In this document: positions 34,272 through 42,127 of the stretch, piece after piece
Layout: every line of letters begins with the position of its first letter
Position numbering within the stretch: the stretch's first letter is position 1
Assembly (NCBI RefSeq): GCF_003696215.1
Contig: NZ_RFFG01000062.1
Span: forward strand, 1-48,346
Length of the DNA: 48,346 nt
Direction of reading: 5' to 3'
Origin: Actinomadura harenae
Lineage (GTDB): Bacteria > Actinomycetota > Actinomycetes > Streptosporangiales > Streptosporangiaceae
Position numbers and translations under genes: made by a program
The notes under the pieces: generated by a model
What the model was told of the DNA's origin: nothing
The model's database searches: none
What the model saw: only the letters and a program-made list of their open reading frames with translations

Positions 34272-34604
34272 GGAACTCCTTCGAGGGTTCGTGTCGGGTT
34301 CGTGGCGGGTGGTTCGCGGCGGGAGGTTCGTCGCGGGTGATGCGTGGCGGGGGGCTCGCGGCACGGGAAGAGATTGCGCTACGGAGGCGTTGCGGAATGA
34401 GCGTACGCCGCGGAGTTCAGATACGCAACCGTAGCGTTTCGAAACCCTCCAGAATGCTCGAAGCGCCCGGGCGCGGGGAGGTCCGCGTCACGCCGGAGAG
34501 GGACCGGCGGGGGAATCGCGGGGGGTTCCATGGCCGTTGTTCTGGTGGGATCATCGGTCCCGTCCGGGTACGCCACCGTGGCGCCTCGAGACTGGAGGTA
34601 CACC
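34272..34604. other. 333-bp divergent intergenic region, exporter and panB
   Basis: No gene is seen here. The exporter-proximal part (34285-34350) is an imperfect G-rich repeat around GGTTCGTGGCGGG. The centre holds two mirrored TACGG/CGTA elements (34377-34394 and 34424-34436) and a perfect GTTTCGAAAC (34436-34445). The panB ribosome-binding site is at its right end. Confidence 0.6.
34377..34445. promoter_or_regulatory. Candidate TetR operator region
   Basis: CGCTACGG...TTGCG (34377-34394) is mirrored by CGCAACCGTAGCG (34424-34436). The latter contains TACG-caac-CGTA (34423-34434), a TetR-like palindrome, and is followed by the palindrome GTTTCGAAAC. It lies 106-174 bp upstream of the exporter start and is the likeliest site for autoregulation by the TetR protein. 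Confidence 0.4.
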
Positions 34605-35489
34605 GTGTCTTCTGACGTGTCCGCTTCCACGCCGAACTCCCCCGCACAGCCGCAGGGACCCGCCCAGCCGACCGCCCTCTACGGCGGCCAGGGCACCCGC
34701 CGGGTGACGGTGAGGGACATCGCCGCCGCCAAGGGTCGGCACGAGAAGTGGCCCATGCTCACCGCCTACGACGCCCTCAGCGCGCGCGTCTTCGACGAGG
34801 CGGGCATCCCCGTCCTGCTCGTCGGCGACTCGGCCGCGATGGTCGTCTACGGCTACGACTCCACCATCCCCGTCACCGTGGACGACCTCGTCCCGCTCGC
34901 CGCCGCCGTCGTGCGCGGCGCCAAGCGCGCGATGGTCGTCGCCGACCTCCCCTTCGGGTCGTACCAGGCGAGCGTCCCCGAGGCGCTCGCGAGCGCGACC
35001 CGGTTCATGAAGGAGGCGAACGTCCAGGCGATCAAGGTCGAGGGCGGCCGCCGGATCCTCCCGCAGGTCGAGGCGATGGTCGCCGCCGGCATCCCCGTGA
35101 TGGGGCACCTCGGCCTCACCCCCCAGTCGGTGAACGCCTTCGGCGGCTACCGGGTCCAGGGACGCGGCGAGGACGGCGAGCGGCTGCTCGCCGACGCCAA
35201 GGCGCTGGAGGCCGCGGGCGCGTTCTCCGTCGTCCTGGAGTGCGTCCCGGACGAGCTGGCCCGCCGGGTCACCGCCGCGCTGTCGGTCCCGACGATCGGG
35301 ATCGGCGCGGGCGAGGGCACCGACGCGCAGGTCCTGGTCTGGCAGGACATGGCCGGGCTCACCCCCCACACCGCCAAGTTCGTGAAGAAGTACGCCGACC
35401 TGTACTCCGTCCTCGGCGACGCGGCGCGCGAGTACGCCGAAGAGGTCGTCGCGGGCACCTTCCCGACCCCCGAGTACAGCTACCGGTAG
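34605..35489 (+). CDS. panB: 3-methyl-2-oxobutanoate hydroxymethyltransferase
   Basis: The 294-residue product makes ketopantoate, the first committed step of pantothenate/CoA synthesis. Conserved segments are MLTAYDALSARVFDEAGIPVLLVGDSAAMVVYG, VVADLPFGSYQ, IKVEGG, MGHLGLTPQSVNAFGGYRVQG and LECVP, followed by PTIGIGAG. An N-terminal Ser/Pro/Gln-rich extension of about 35 residues precedes the core. GTG 34605 is chosen from GGAGG 6 nt upstream. No other pan gene is adjacent. The next gene converges with only 9 nt between. Confidence 0.95.
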   Translation: MSSDVSASTPNSPAQPQGPAQPTALYGGQGTRRVTVRDIAAAKGRHEKWPMLTAYDALSARVFDEAGIPVLLVGDSAAMVVYGYDSTIPVTVDDLVPLAAAVVRGAKRAMVVADLPFGSYQASVPEALASATRFMKEANVQAIKVEGGRRILPQVEAMVAAGIPVMGHLGLTPQSVNAFGGYRVQGRGEDGERLLADAKALEAAGAFSVVLECVPDELARRVTAALSVPTIGIGAGEGTDAQVLVWQDMAGLTPHTAKFVKKYADLYSVLGDAAREYAEEVVAGTFPTPEYSYR

Positions 35490-35498
35490 AGCACCGGA

Positions 35499-36254
35499 TC
35501 AGGCCCTGCCGGAGCCCGTGCCAGCGCGGGCCCCGGCGGGGTCCTGCCCGTTCCCGGGCGTCCGCTGCGCGGGGAGCCCGGGCCGCTCCTCCCCGTCCGC
35601 GCCGTCCGCGCCGTCGACGTCGCGGATCTCCTTGTGAAGGGTGCGGACGGCGGCCTCCAGGACGTCCGGGCCCGCGACGTTCATCAGCAGCAGGCCCAGG
35701 TTGAGCGTCTTCTGACCGTCCGACATGTCGCTTCCGGCGAGGGCGTCGACGGCGGTGCGCAGGTCGGCCTGGTCCTCGGCGGAGACGTTCTGCAGGAGGC
35801 CCAGGCAGTAGGTGGGCAGCGCCAGCCTCGCCCGGGGGAACGAGACGCCCTCCATGATGCGGCCGACGTCCTGCGCGCGGCTGCGCGCCTGCACGCGGTC
35901 GACGCCCCGGTCCGCGGCGGCGAGCAGCGAGGTCAGCAGGGTGGACGGGCCGACCGCGACGTCCTCGTCCCCGACGCGGACGGTGAACACCGCGCTGCGG
36001 AAGATCATCATCGAGCCGAGGCTGGCGGCCAGCACCTGCGCGGCGCCCAGCATCTGCGGCGACTTCACCCCGAACTCCCAGTGGAACGTCCGCAGGAGTA
36101 ACAGCGACCCGGCGCCCGCGGCCCCGTTGATCAGCACGTACGCCCAGGTGCTCGGCACCCGGACCAGCGTGATCGGACGGTCCCGGTACCGGCTCACCAG
36201 CTCCGCGACGCCCACCAGGCAGGCGAGCGCGACCGTGACCAGATAGCCCGTCAC
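35499..36254 (-). CDS. Uncharacterised membrane protein
   Basis: The 251-residue product has three N-terminal hydrophobic segments (about 3-20, 37-55 and 70-85) and a long soluble C-terminal part. The latter contains an alpha-helical stretch (SAEDQADLRTAVDALAGSDMSDGQKTLNLGLLLMNVAG) and a disordered acidic/Gly-Pro tail. I recognise no family. The start is GTG 36254. The gene lies 49 nt downstream of a small winged-helix gene on the same strand, across an 18-bp tandem repeat, so cotranscription is plausible. Confidence 0.65.
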   Translation of the reverse strand: MTGYLVTVALACLVGVAELVSRYRDRPITLVRVPSTWAYVLINGAAGAGSLLLLRTFHWEFGVKSPQMLGAAQVLAASLGSMMIFRSAVFTVRVGDEDVAVGPSTLLTSLLAAADRGVDRVQARSRAQDVGRIMEGVSFPRARLALPTYCLGLLQNVSAEDQADLRTAVDALAGSDMSDGQKTLNLGLLLMNVAGPDVLEAAVRTLHKEIRDVDGADGADGEERPGLPAQRTPGNGQDPAGARAGTGSGRA

Positions 36255-36271
36255 CGGCCGCTCCCGGCCAC

Positions 36272-36325
36272 CGGTGCGCCGGAGGTCACCGGTCCGCCGG
36301 AGGTCACCGGTCCGCCGGGGGCGCG
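36272..36325. repeat. 18-bp tandem repeat at the 3' end of the winged-helix gene
   Basis: Two near-identical 18-bp units (36272-36289 and 36290-36307, CGGTSCGCCGGAGGTCAC) and a degenerate third (36308-36325) bridge the stop codon of the winged-helix gene and the start region of the membrane-protein gene. Confidence 0.85.
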
Positions 36326-36672
36326 AGGCGCACGATCTCGTCGATCTCGCGTTCCACCGTCACCAGCCCCCGGTCGCGGAGGGTCTCCACGGCGTCCGCG
36401 ATCTCCAGCAGCCCGAGGCCGGTGCCGTGCTGCAACTGCTCGAGCGACTGGGGACGTCCCGCGGCGCCGAGCCGCGCCAGAACGCGCCGGCACACGTCGG
36501 GCAGGTCGGAGCCGCCGTCCGGGTCGCCGGCGCCTCGTCCGGTGACGGGACCGCCGCCGCTCCCGGGATCCGGGGTCGCGCGCGTCGCGGTCCCCCCGTG
36601 ACCGGTGTCGAAGGAGCGTCCGGGCGGACGCAGGAAGGCGCTCCACGGGTCGGCCGACCGGATCTGCCTCAT
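36304..36672 (-). CDS. Small winged-helix-like protein
   Basis: The 122-residue product has a disordered Gly/Pro-rich N-terminal half and a C-terminal region (about 60-118) with the layout of a winged helix: LPDVCRRVLARL, SLEQLQHGTGLGLLEIADAVETLRDRGLVTVERE. This resembles MarR/DprA-type C-terminal modules, so DNA or protein binding is possible; function unknown. ATG 36672 has GGTGAGG immediately upstream, and codon usage is normal from there on. The frame stays open further upstream but looks non-coding. Confidence 0.55.
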   Translation of the reverse strand: MRQIRSADPWSAFLRPPGRSFDTGHGGTATRATPDPGSGGGPVTGRGAGDPDGGSDLPDVCRRVLARLGAAGRPQSLEQLQHGTGLGLLEIADAVETLRDRGLVTVEREIDEIVRLAPPADR

Positions 36673-36763
36673 CCTCACCTGCCCTGTAGTACGGCGATCA
36701 TAGGACGCGTCCCGGCCGCGGCGGAACCGCCGCGGCACCTCCCAGGATGCCCGCGCCGCACCG

Positions 36764-36796
36764 TCTTCCGCGCCGTTTCCGGCACGGCGCGGAAGA
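36764..36796 (-). terminator. Hairpin downstream of the K+ channel gene
   Basis: A perfect 12-bp stem (TCTTCCGCGCCG 36764-36775 with 36785-36796, 9-nt loop) lies 86 nt past the channel stop and before the winged-helix gene. No T-tract, so it is a moderate terminator candidate. Confidence 0.45.
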
Positions 36797-36881
36797 TGCT
36801 GCGGATCAGAGTCGGCCACCCGTCCACGTCAGCACTTGGACGTCCGCACGTCACCTACCGCTCCGGTGACTCTTCCCGATT

Positions 36882-37943
36882 TCAGAGGGTTCGGTCGTCG
36901 AAGTCATCGGCGTCCGGGTCGGGGGTCGTGGAGCGGGCGACGATGAGCCGGTCGCCGTCGCGCAGGACGGAGCAGCCCGGGTCGTCGTAGGCGAGCGTCC
37001 GGTCGTCGCGGACGACGGCGACCACCGGCTGCGCGACCGTCCCGGCCGGGATCCCGACCTCGTCGGGCCGGACCTCCCGTTCGACCAGGTCGAGACCGCT
37101 GCCGCGCTGGAGCAGGTCCTCCATGACGGCGCTGAGGTGCGGGTGCAGCGCGGCGACGCCGAGGAGCCTCCCGGCCGTCTCGGACGACACGACCACGTGG
37201 TCCGCGCCGCTCTGCCGGAGCAGCGGGATGTTCTCCGCCTCGCGGACCGTCGCCTGGATGCCCGCGTCCGGGTTCAGCTCCCGGGAGGTCAGGGTGACCA
37301 TCACGGCGGTGTCGTCACGGGCGCACGCGACGACGATCTCGCGGGCCCGCTCGACCGCCGCCTGCCGCAGCACCGACCGGCGCGTCGCGTCCCCGACGAC
37401 CCCGGTCACCCCGGCGTGGGTCGCCTCGGAGATCACCGCCGGGTCCGGGTCCACCACGACGATCTCCTGCGGCGGCACGCCGTTGCGCAGCAGCGTCCGG
37501 ACCGCGCTGCGGCCCTTGGTGCCGAACCCGGCCACCACGAAGTGGTCACGCACCCTGGACCTCCAGCGCGCTCTCCGCCAGTCCTCGCGGGTGCGTTCGG
37601 CGAGCACCTCCAGCGTCGTCCCGACCAGGACGATGAGGAAGAGCACCCGGACCGGCGTGATGATGACGGTGTTGACCAGCCGCGCCCCGGCGCTCACCGG
37701 GACGATGTCGCCGTAGCCGGTCGTGGAGACGGTCACCGTGGCGTAGTAGAGGCAGTCGAGCAGCGACATCCGCGCGCGGGCCCCGTCGTGGTAGCCGTCC
37801 CGTCCCACGTAGACCAGGACGACCACGATCAGCAGCAGCGCGACGGCGAGCCCGACGCGGCGGAGCACCGCGCGCATCGGCCCGGGCCGCCGTGAGGGCA
37901 GCATGACCTGCGCGGTCCGTGCCGCCCCCTCCCCCATCTCCAC
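36882..37943 (-). CDS. Potassium channel with TrkA-N/TrkA-C (RCK) domains
   Basis: The 353-residue product has two membrane helices (about 30-48 and 90-112) around a pore loop with the K+ selectivity filter TTGYGD (about 74-79). It continues into a cytosolic RCK module: VVAGFGTKGRSAVRTLL, the acidic VVVDPDP at the end of strand 2, and a C-terminal TrkA-C domain (EVGIPAGTVAQPVVAVVRD). It would be a ligand-gated K+ channel of the MthK type. The chosen GTG 37943 has TACGGT 8 nt upstream; ATG 37937 is an alternative. A long imperfect palindrome covers the promoter and start codon. Confidence 0.88.
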   Translation of the reverse strand: MEMGEGAARTAQVMLPSRRPGPMRAVLRRVGLAVALLLIVVVLVYVGRDGYHDGARARMSLLDCLYYATVTVSTTGYGDIVPVSAGARLVNTVIITPVRVLFLIVLVGTTLEVLAERTREDWRRARWRSRVRDHFVVAGFGTKGRSAVRTLLRNGVPPQEIVVVDPDPAVISEATHAGVTGVVGDATRRSVLRQAAVERAREIVVACARDDTAVMVTLTSRELNPDAGIQATVREAENIPLLRQSGADHVVVSSETAGRLLGVAALHPHLSAVMEDLLQRGSGLDLVEREVRPDEVGIPAGTVAQPVVAVVRDDRTLAYDDPGCSVLRDGDRLIVARSTTPDPDADDFDDRTL

Positions 37944-37982
37944 GGAACGCAACCGTAGCAGCGCGGACGGTCACGTTCCGTG
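37941..37982. promoter_or_regulatory. 42-bp imperfect palindrome at the channel promoter
   Basis: CACGGAACG (37941-37949) pairs with CGTTCCGTG (37974-37982) and ACCGT (37952-37956) with ACGGT (37967-37971), separated by 2-nt mismatches, around a 10-nt centre. The minus-strand -10 TACGGT (37952-37957) and the GTG start both lie within it. It could be an operator, or the terminator of the upstream F420 gene. Confidence 0.55.
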
Positions 37983-38023
37983 AGCGTCTCGCCGGGGCCC
38001 CGCGAGGGCCGGGCGCCCGGGGA

Positions 38024-38725
38024 TCAGACGTCGGTGACGCGGAGGCCGGCGTGGGCCTTGTAGCGGCGGTTGATGGAGATCAGGTTCGCGGTGAACGCCT
38101 CGACCTGGTGGGCGTTGCGGAGGCGCCCGCCGTACACGCCGCGCATCCCGGGGATGCGCCCGGCGAGGGCCTGGACGGTGTCGGTGGCGTCGCGGTCGTC
38201 GCCGAGGACCAGGACGTCCAGCTCCGTCTCGTCCACCTCGGGGTCGAGCAGCAGGACGGCCGACACGTGGTGGAAGGCGGCCACGACGCGGACGCCCTCG
38301 GTGTCCTGGAGCACGGCGGCGGCCTGCTCGGCGGCGCTGCCCTCCTCGACCGGGAGCGCGTGGGCGCCCTTCTTGTCGAAGCCGAGGGGGTTCACGCAGT
38401 CCACCACGATCTTGCCCGTGAGGGCCTCGCGCAGCGACTCCAGCAGCGCCTTGTGGCCCTCGTAGGGGACGGCGACGATCACGACGTCCGACCCGGACGC
38501 GGCCTCGGCGTTCGCCGCGCCCTGGATCCCCAGGTCCGCGCCGAGGTCGGCGGCGGCCTGCGCGGCCCGCTCCGCGCTGCGCGAGCCGAGGGTGACCTTG
38601 TGCCCGGCGAGCGCGAACCGGCGGGCCAGGCCCTTCCCCTGGTCCCCGGTGCCGCCGAGGATCCCGATGCTCAGGCCGGAGACGTCGGGCAGGTCGTGGG
38701 GGTTCTTCTTCGGCTGGTCTGTCAT
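38024..38725 (-). CDS. fno: F420H2:NADP+ oxidoreductase (NADPH-dependent F420 reductase)
   Basis: The 233-residue product exchanges hydride between F420 and NADP(H) in the cytosol. The N-terminal Rossmann motif LSIGILGGTGDQGKGLARRF and the NADP-binding GSRS (2'-phosphate site) are typical of Fno. IVAVPYEGH, VDCVNPLGF and the F420-side segment AAFHHVSA follow. Its presence shows that the organism uses F420, as expected for actinomycetes. The ATG is preceded by CAGACT at 7 nt. It lies upstream of the channel gene on the same strand, with a palindrome between them. Confidence 0.92.
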   Translation of the reverse strand: MTDQPKKNPHDLPDVSGLSIGILGGTGDQGKGLARRFALAGHKVTLGSRSAERAAQAAADLGADLGIQGAANAEAASGSDVVIVAVPYEGHKALLESLREALTGKIVVDCVNPLGFDKKGAHALPVEEGSAAEQAAAVLQDTEGVRVVAAFHHVSAVLLLDPEVDETELDVLVLGDDRDATDTVQALAGRIPGMRGVYGGRLRNAHQVEAFTANLISINRRYKAHAGLRVTDV

Positions 38726-38847
38726 GGCGTCGAGTCTGCCAAACCGGGCGGAGTGCGCCGCGCGCGGGCCCTTCCCGTCCGGAAGGGCAGGGACCCGTCC
38801 CGTCGAAACGGCGCGCCCCGGGGCGTGCCTGGGCCACGATGGAACGC

Positions 38848-39435
38848 ATGGACGCCGAGCACGTCATGATGCTGCGCGAGGTCCTCGCCGCCACCGGCTG
38901 GCTGGAGCGCACCGGGGAGTTCGGCCGGGCGCTGCGGGTCAGCGCCCGGACCCCCGGCGGGCTGCTGCTGGTCGGCACCCCCGGCGGCGAGCCGTGGCAC
39001 CTCGCCGCCCACCTGGACGACGAGAGCGGCCTGAACGGGCTGCCGGGGCTCTCCCCCACCCTCGTCCGCTGGTCGCCCCCGCCGGACGCGCCCGCGCACC
39101 TCGCGATCGGCCTGGACCGGCTCGAGGACGCCGGACGCGGCGAGACCCTCCTCGTCGTCGCCGAGGACGAGGCGCCCGTCCCGCTGCTGGAACGGGTCGA
39201 CGACGCGCGCCGCGTCGGCGCGACGATCCTCGCCCTGGACGGCGGCGACCGGGAGCTCCAGGGCCTCGCCCACGAGGCGCTGACCGTCCCGGCCGCCGAA
39301 CCCCTGGTCACCTTCGACGGTGCCCAGCACCTGGTCAGCGCGGCCGCCGGGCAGGACCTCGCCCGGTCGCGCCGGGGCCTGCGCGACCGCCTCGCCCGCC
39401 TCCTCGACGCCGTCACCGGCCCCGTCGTCGACTGA
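38848..39435 (+). CDS. Uncharacterised actinobacterial protein with SIS-like segment
   Basis: The 195-residue product is soluble. It begins MDAEHVMMLREVLAATGWLERTGEFGRALR and includes GATILALDGGDRELQGLAHEAL, which recalls the sugar-isomerase (SIS) fold; the match is weak and I do not assign a function. ATG 38848 is 7 nt after CACGAT, a possible -10; ATG 38839 is an alternative three codons earlier. It lies divergent from fno and convergent with a small gene before map, a region of conserved unknowns. Confidence 0.6.
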   Translation: MDAEHVMMLREVLAATGWLERTGEFGRALRVSARTPGGLLLVGTPGGEPWHLAAHLDDESGLNGLPGLSPTLVRWSPPPDAPAHLAIGLDRLEDAGRGETLLVVAEDEAPVPLLERVDDARRVGATILALDGGDRELQGLAHEALTVPAAEPLVTFDGAQHLVSAAAGQDLARSRRGLRDRLARLLDAVTGPVVD

Positions 39436-39467
39436 CGCGCCGCCGACCGACGCGCCGCCGGCCGCCC

Positions 39468-39494
39468 GGTCCGGGCGGGCTCGCCGCCCGGACC
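39468..39494. terminator. Bidirectional hairpin terminator
   Basis: A perfect 11-bp stem (GGTCCGGGCGG 39468-39478 with 39484-39494, 5-nt loop) lies between two converging genes, preceded by a 15-bp direct repeat around GACGCGCCGCCG. Confidence 0.65.
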
Positions 39495-39504
39495 TGGTGG
39501 AGAG

Positions 39505-39690
39505 TCAGTCGTCGTCCTGGGCGTCCCATGCCTTGTTGCGGGCGCGGGCCTCGGCCAGGGCGTTGGCCGCCTCGGCCTCGGTCGCGTAGGGGCCCATGCG
39601 GTCCTTGTCGGGGCAGCCCGCGCCGTGCTCGACGCGCAGGTGCTTCAGGCAGAACCACCACGCGTCGTCGATGTCCTTGTTCGGGTCCAT
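39505..39690 (-). CDS. Small conserved protein (SPOR-like annotation in relatives)
   Basis: The 61-residue product starts MDPNKDIDDAWWFCLKHLRVEHGAGCPDKDRMGPYATEAEAANALAEARARNKAWD and has two cysteines. ATG 39690 has AAGGAGG 7 nt upstream, a strong start; an extension to 39711 is less likely. The DRMGPYATEAEA pattern recurs in small actinobacterial proteins that are sometimes labelled SPOR-domain; I recall this only from general knowledge. It is divergent from map, 66 nt apart. Confidence 0.7.
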   Translation of the reverse strand: MDPNKDIDDAWWFCLKHLRVEHGAGCPDKDRMGPYATEAEAANALAEARARNKAWDAQDDD

Positions 39691-39742
39691 GTCCCCCTCC
39701 TTCTCGATCACGCCTCTGGAGTCGTCCCCCGCCGGGGCTGAC

Positions 39743-39748
39743 TACACT
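39743..39748 (+). promoter_or_regulatory. -10 element of map
   Basis: TACACT ends 8 nt before the map ATG, with no ribosome-binding site between. Confidence 0.4.
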
Positions 39749-39756
39749 CGCTGACC

Positions 39757-40608
39757 ATGACGACCCACCTCCTCCGGCCCGGCCGTGTCTCGCCCATGCG
39801 CAAGGTACCCGCGAACATCCGACGTCCGGAGTACGTGGGGAAGAAGACGCCGAAGACCGGCGAGCGGGACGTCAAGACGCCGGAGATCATCGAGCGGATG
39901 CGGGTGGCGTCGACGATCGCCGCGCAGGCGCTGGAGGAGGTCGGCAGGCACGTCCGGCCCGGGATCACCACCGACGAGCTGGACGTCATCGGGCACGAGT
40001 ACATGCTCGCCCGCGGCGCCTACCCCTCCACCCTCGGCTACCGCGGGTACCCCAAGTCGCTGTGCACCTCGATCAACGAGGTCATCTGCCACGGCATCCC
40101 GGACGACACCGAGCTGCGCGACGGCGACATCGTCAACGTGGACATCACCGCGTTCGTCGACGGCGTCCACGGCGACACCGACGCGACGTTCCTGGTCGGC
40201 GAGGTGGACGAGGAGTCGCGGCTGCTGGTCGAGCGCACCCACGAGGCCATGATGCGCGGCATCCGCGCCGTCCGGCCGGGGCGCGCGATCAACGTGATCG
40301 GGCGGGTGATCGAGTCCTACGCCAAGCGGTTCGGGTACGGCGTCGTCCGCGACTTCACCGGGCACGGCATCGGCACCACGTTCCACTCGGGGCTGGTCGT
40401 CCCGCACTACGACGACCAGGCGGCGACGACGGTGATGCAGGCCGGCATGACGTTCACGATCGAGCCCATGCTCACCCTCGGCACGCACGAGTGGGACATG
40501 TGGCCGGACGGCTGGACCGTCCTCACCAAGGACCGCAAGCGGACGGCGCAGTTCGAGCACACCATCCTGGTGACCGACGACGGACATGAGATCCTGACGC
40601 TTCCGTAG
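39757..40608 (+). CDS. map: Type I methionine aminopeptidase
   Basis: The 283-residue product removes N-terminal methionine from nascent proteins. It has the five metal ligands in the expected order: Asp in VDITAFVDGVHGDTD (two), His in FTGHGIGTTFH, Glu in FTIEPML and Glu in QFEHTILVT. The N-terminal extension of about 45 residues (LRPGRVSPMRKVPANIRRPEYVGKK) matches the longer mycobacterial MetAP1c-like form with an SH3-binding-like linker. It has a PAYPSTLGYRGYP-type substrate loop. It is single-gene, with TACACT 8 nt before the ATG. Confidence 0.95.
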   Translation: MTTHLLRPGRVSPMRKVPANIRRPEYVGKKTPKTGERDVKTPEIIERMRVASTIAAQALEEVGRHVRPGITTDELDVIGHEYMLARGAYPSTLGYRGYPKSLCTSINEVICHGIPDDTELRDGDIVNVDITAFVDGVHGDTDATFLVGEVDEESRLLVERTHEAMMRGIRAVRPGRAINVIGRVIESYAKRFGYGVVRDFTGHGIGTTFHSGLVVPHYDDQAATTVMQAGMTFTIEPMLTLGTHEWDMWPDGWTVLTKDRKRTAQFEHTILVTDDGHEILTLP

Positions 40609-40688
40609 CCGGATTCCCGGGAAGCACGCCACAGAGGACGCTCCACCGCGGAGGCATCCGCCGCCGGGCGTCCGGGAAGAGCTCCCTC

Positions 40689-41381
40689 ATGAACGCTCCC
40701 GCACCGTACGAACCGCCACGAGTGCCCTCGGACAGCATGCCCCCCGGGAGAGCGGCGCTGAGCGTGACGTGGGCGGCGCTGCCGTTCCTGACCCTGGGCT
40801 ACGCGACCCCCTTCACGTTCGCGGCGGCCGCGCTGTGGCGGCGGCGGATGCACCTGGTGTGGGCGACCGCCGTGTACAGCGCGTTGTTCGCGGGCCTGCT
40901 GCTGATCGCGCCGAACCTCGCGACCGACAGCGGGGCCCAGCGGGCCGCGGGCGTCCTGATGTTCCTGCTGGCGATCGTCGGGTGCGGGCACGCGTTCCTG
41001 GTGCGGCGCCAGGTGTTCGACCCGGACGGGCTGTCCGGCGTCGGGAACGACGCGGTGGTGGAGCGGGTCCGGCAGCAGCGGCTGCTGCGCGCCAAGGCCC
41101 GCGACCTGGCCGCGAACGACCCGGGCCTCGCGCGTGAGCTGCGGATCGGCCGTCCCGACCTGCACCGCCAGTTCAACGACGGCGGCCTGGTGGACGTCAA
41201 CCACGCCCCGCCCGAGGCCCTGACCATGCTGCCCGGGGTCACCCCCGAGCTGGCCGGGCGGATCGAGCGGGCACGCGCCGAGACCGGCGGTTTCGTCTCC
41301 GCCGAGGAGCTCTCCGCGATCGCCGGCCTCCCCCCGGCGATCACCGGCGAGCTCTCCGAGTTCGCCATCTTCATCCGCTGA
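40689..41381 (+). CDS. Membrane protein with C-terminal helix-hairpin-helix domain
   Basis: The 230-residue product has a Pro-rich N-terminus, three membrane helices (about 26-45, 55-72 and 86-104), a charged helical linker with RQQRLLRAKARDLA, and a C-terminal HhH segment. The latter (LVDVNHAPPEALTMLPGVTPELAGRI, then FVSAEELSAIAGLPPAI) resembles ComEA/T2SS GspK-like HhH domains. DNA binding or protein contact are both possible. No com or secretion genes are near. The ATG has only a weak AGAG upstream. It converges with the next gene. Confidence 0.75.
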   Translation: MNAPAPYEPPRVPSDSMPPGRAALSVTWAALPFLTLGYATPFTFAAAALWRRRMHLVWATAVYSALFAGLLLIAPNLATDSGAQRAAGVLMFLLAIVGCGHAFLVRRQVFDPDGLSGVGNDAVVERVRQQRLLRAKARDLAANDPGLARELRIGRPDLHRQFNDGGLVDVNHAPPEALTMLPGVTPELAGRIERARAETGGFVSAEELSAIAGLPPAITGELSEFAIFIR

Positions 41382-41422
41382 CGCCGGGTCGGAGGCGGGA
41401 GGCGCTCACCCCGTCGTCACCG

Positions 41423-42046
41423 TCAGTAGGCGACGGTGATCCGGCGGCCGACGGCCTTGGGGTCCTCGAGCTCGTTCACCAGGGCGACGGCGTAGTCCTC
41501 GGCGCTGATCCGGCTGTTGCCGTCGGCGTCGGTGAGGAGCCGGTCGCCGCCGAGGCGGAAGGTGCCGGTGCGGTCGCCGGGGCCGATCTCGGCGGCCGGG
41601 GAGATGTAGGTCCAGTCGAGGCCGGAGCCCTCGGCGCGGACGGCGTCGAGGAGCGCGCCGTGCGCGAGGGCCTCGTTCTTGTAGAGGTCCGGGAAGCCGG
41701 GACTGTCCACGAGGCGCTGTCCTGGCGCGACCTCGAGGCTGCCGGCGCCGCCGACGATCACGACGCGCCTCACCCCGGCCTCGCGGGCGGCGGCGAGGAC
41801 GCCGCGTCCGTCCGCGAGGAGCGGGGCGACCGGGTCCGAGCCGTCGCGCGGCGGGGCGATCGCGAGGACGATCGCGTCCTGGCCCTGGGCGAGCCGGGCG
41901 ACGGCGGCGGCGTCGTTCGCGTCGGCCTTGGCGGTGCCGTCCTTGCCGCTGCGGGTCACGCCGGTGACCTCGTGGCCCCGGGCGCGCGCCTCGGCGGCGA
42001 CGCGCGAGCCGACCATGCCGGTGGAACCGATGAGCAGGATCTTCAT
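41423..42046 (-). CDS. NAD(P)-binding NmrA/YwnB-like oxidoreductase
   Basis: The 207-residue product starts MKILLIGSTGMVGSRVAAEARARGHEV, an N-terminal Rossmann motif, with VTRSG after strand 2 for NADP preference. It then has LDWTYISPAAEIGPG and SAEDYAVALVNEL, as in the short NAD(P)H-binding epimerase-like group. The substrate is unknown; it may sense redox or be a quinone reductase. It is divergent from an HxlR regulator, a common arrangement in which HxlR controls the adjacent reductase. ATG 42046 has GGGAG 7 nt upstream. Confidence 0.85.
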   Translation of the reverse strand: MKILLIGSTGMVGSRVAAEARARGHEVTGVTRSGKDGTAKADANDAAAVARLAQGQDAIVLAIAPPRDGSDPVAPLLADGRGVLAAAREAGVRRVVIVGGAGSLEVAPGQRLVDSPGFPDLYKNEALAHGALLDAVRAEGSGLDWTYISPAAEIGPGDRTGTFRLGGDRLLTDADGNSRISAEDYAVALVNELEDPKAVGRRITVAY

Positions 42047-42074
42047 GGGTGTCTCCCTTTCGTCGAACCGCACG

Positions 42075-42108
42075 GTATCCATCGGATACTGGTTACTACA
42101 ACGAACCA
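42075..42108. promoter_or_regulatory. Inverted repeats between NmrA-like and hxlR genes
   Basis: GTATCC-atc-GGATAC (42075-42089) and TGGTT...AACCA (42090-42094 and 42104-42108) occupy the 81-bp divergent gap. Both are candidate HxlR operators, and the gap is AT-richer than its surroundings. Confidence 0.5.
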
Positions 42109-42127
42109 TAGGTACCCTTGGGAAACC

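Noticed and set aside
32673..34364. Exporter start at ATG 34364
   Set aside because: No ribosome-binding site and a non-membrane Arg/Pro leader; GTG 34271 has AAGGAG at proper spacing.
34605..35489. A pantothenate operon
   Set aside because: Only panB is present; no panC, panD or panE lies in the window.
36251..36646. Alternative 131-residue frame over the winged-helix gene
   Set aside because: It is Arg-rich shadow sequence in a different frame; the 122-residue frame shows a plausible winged helix.
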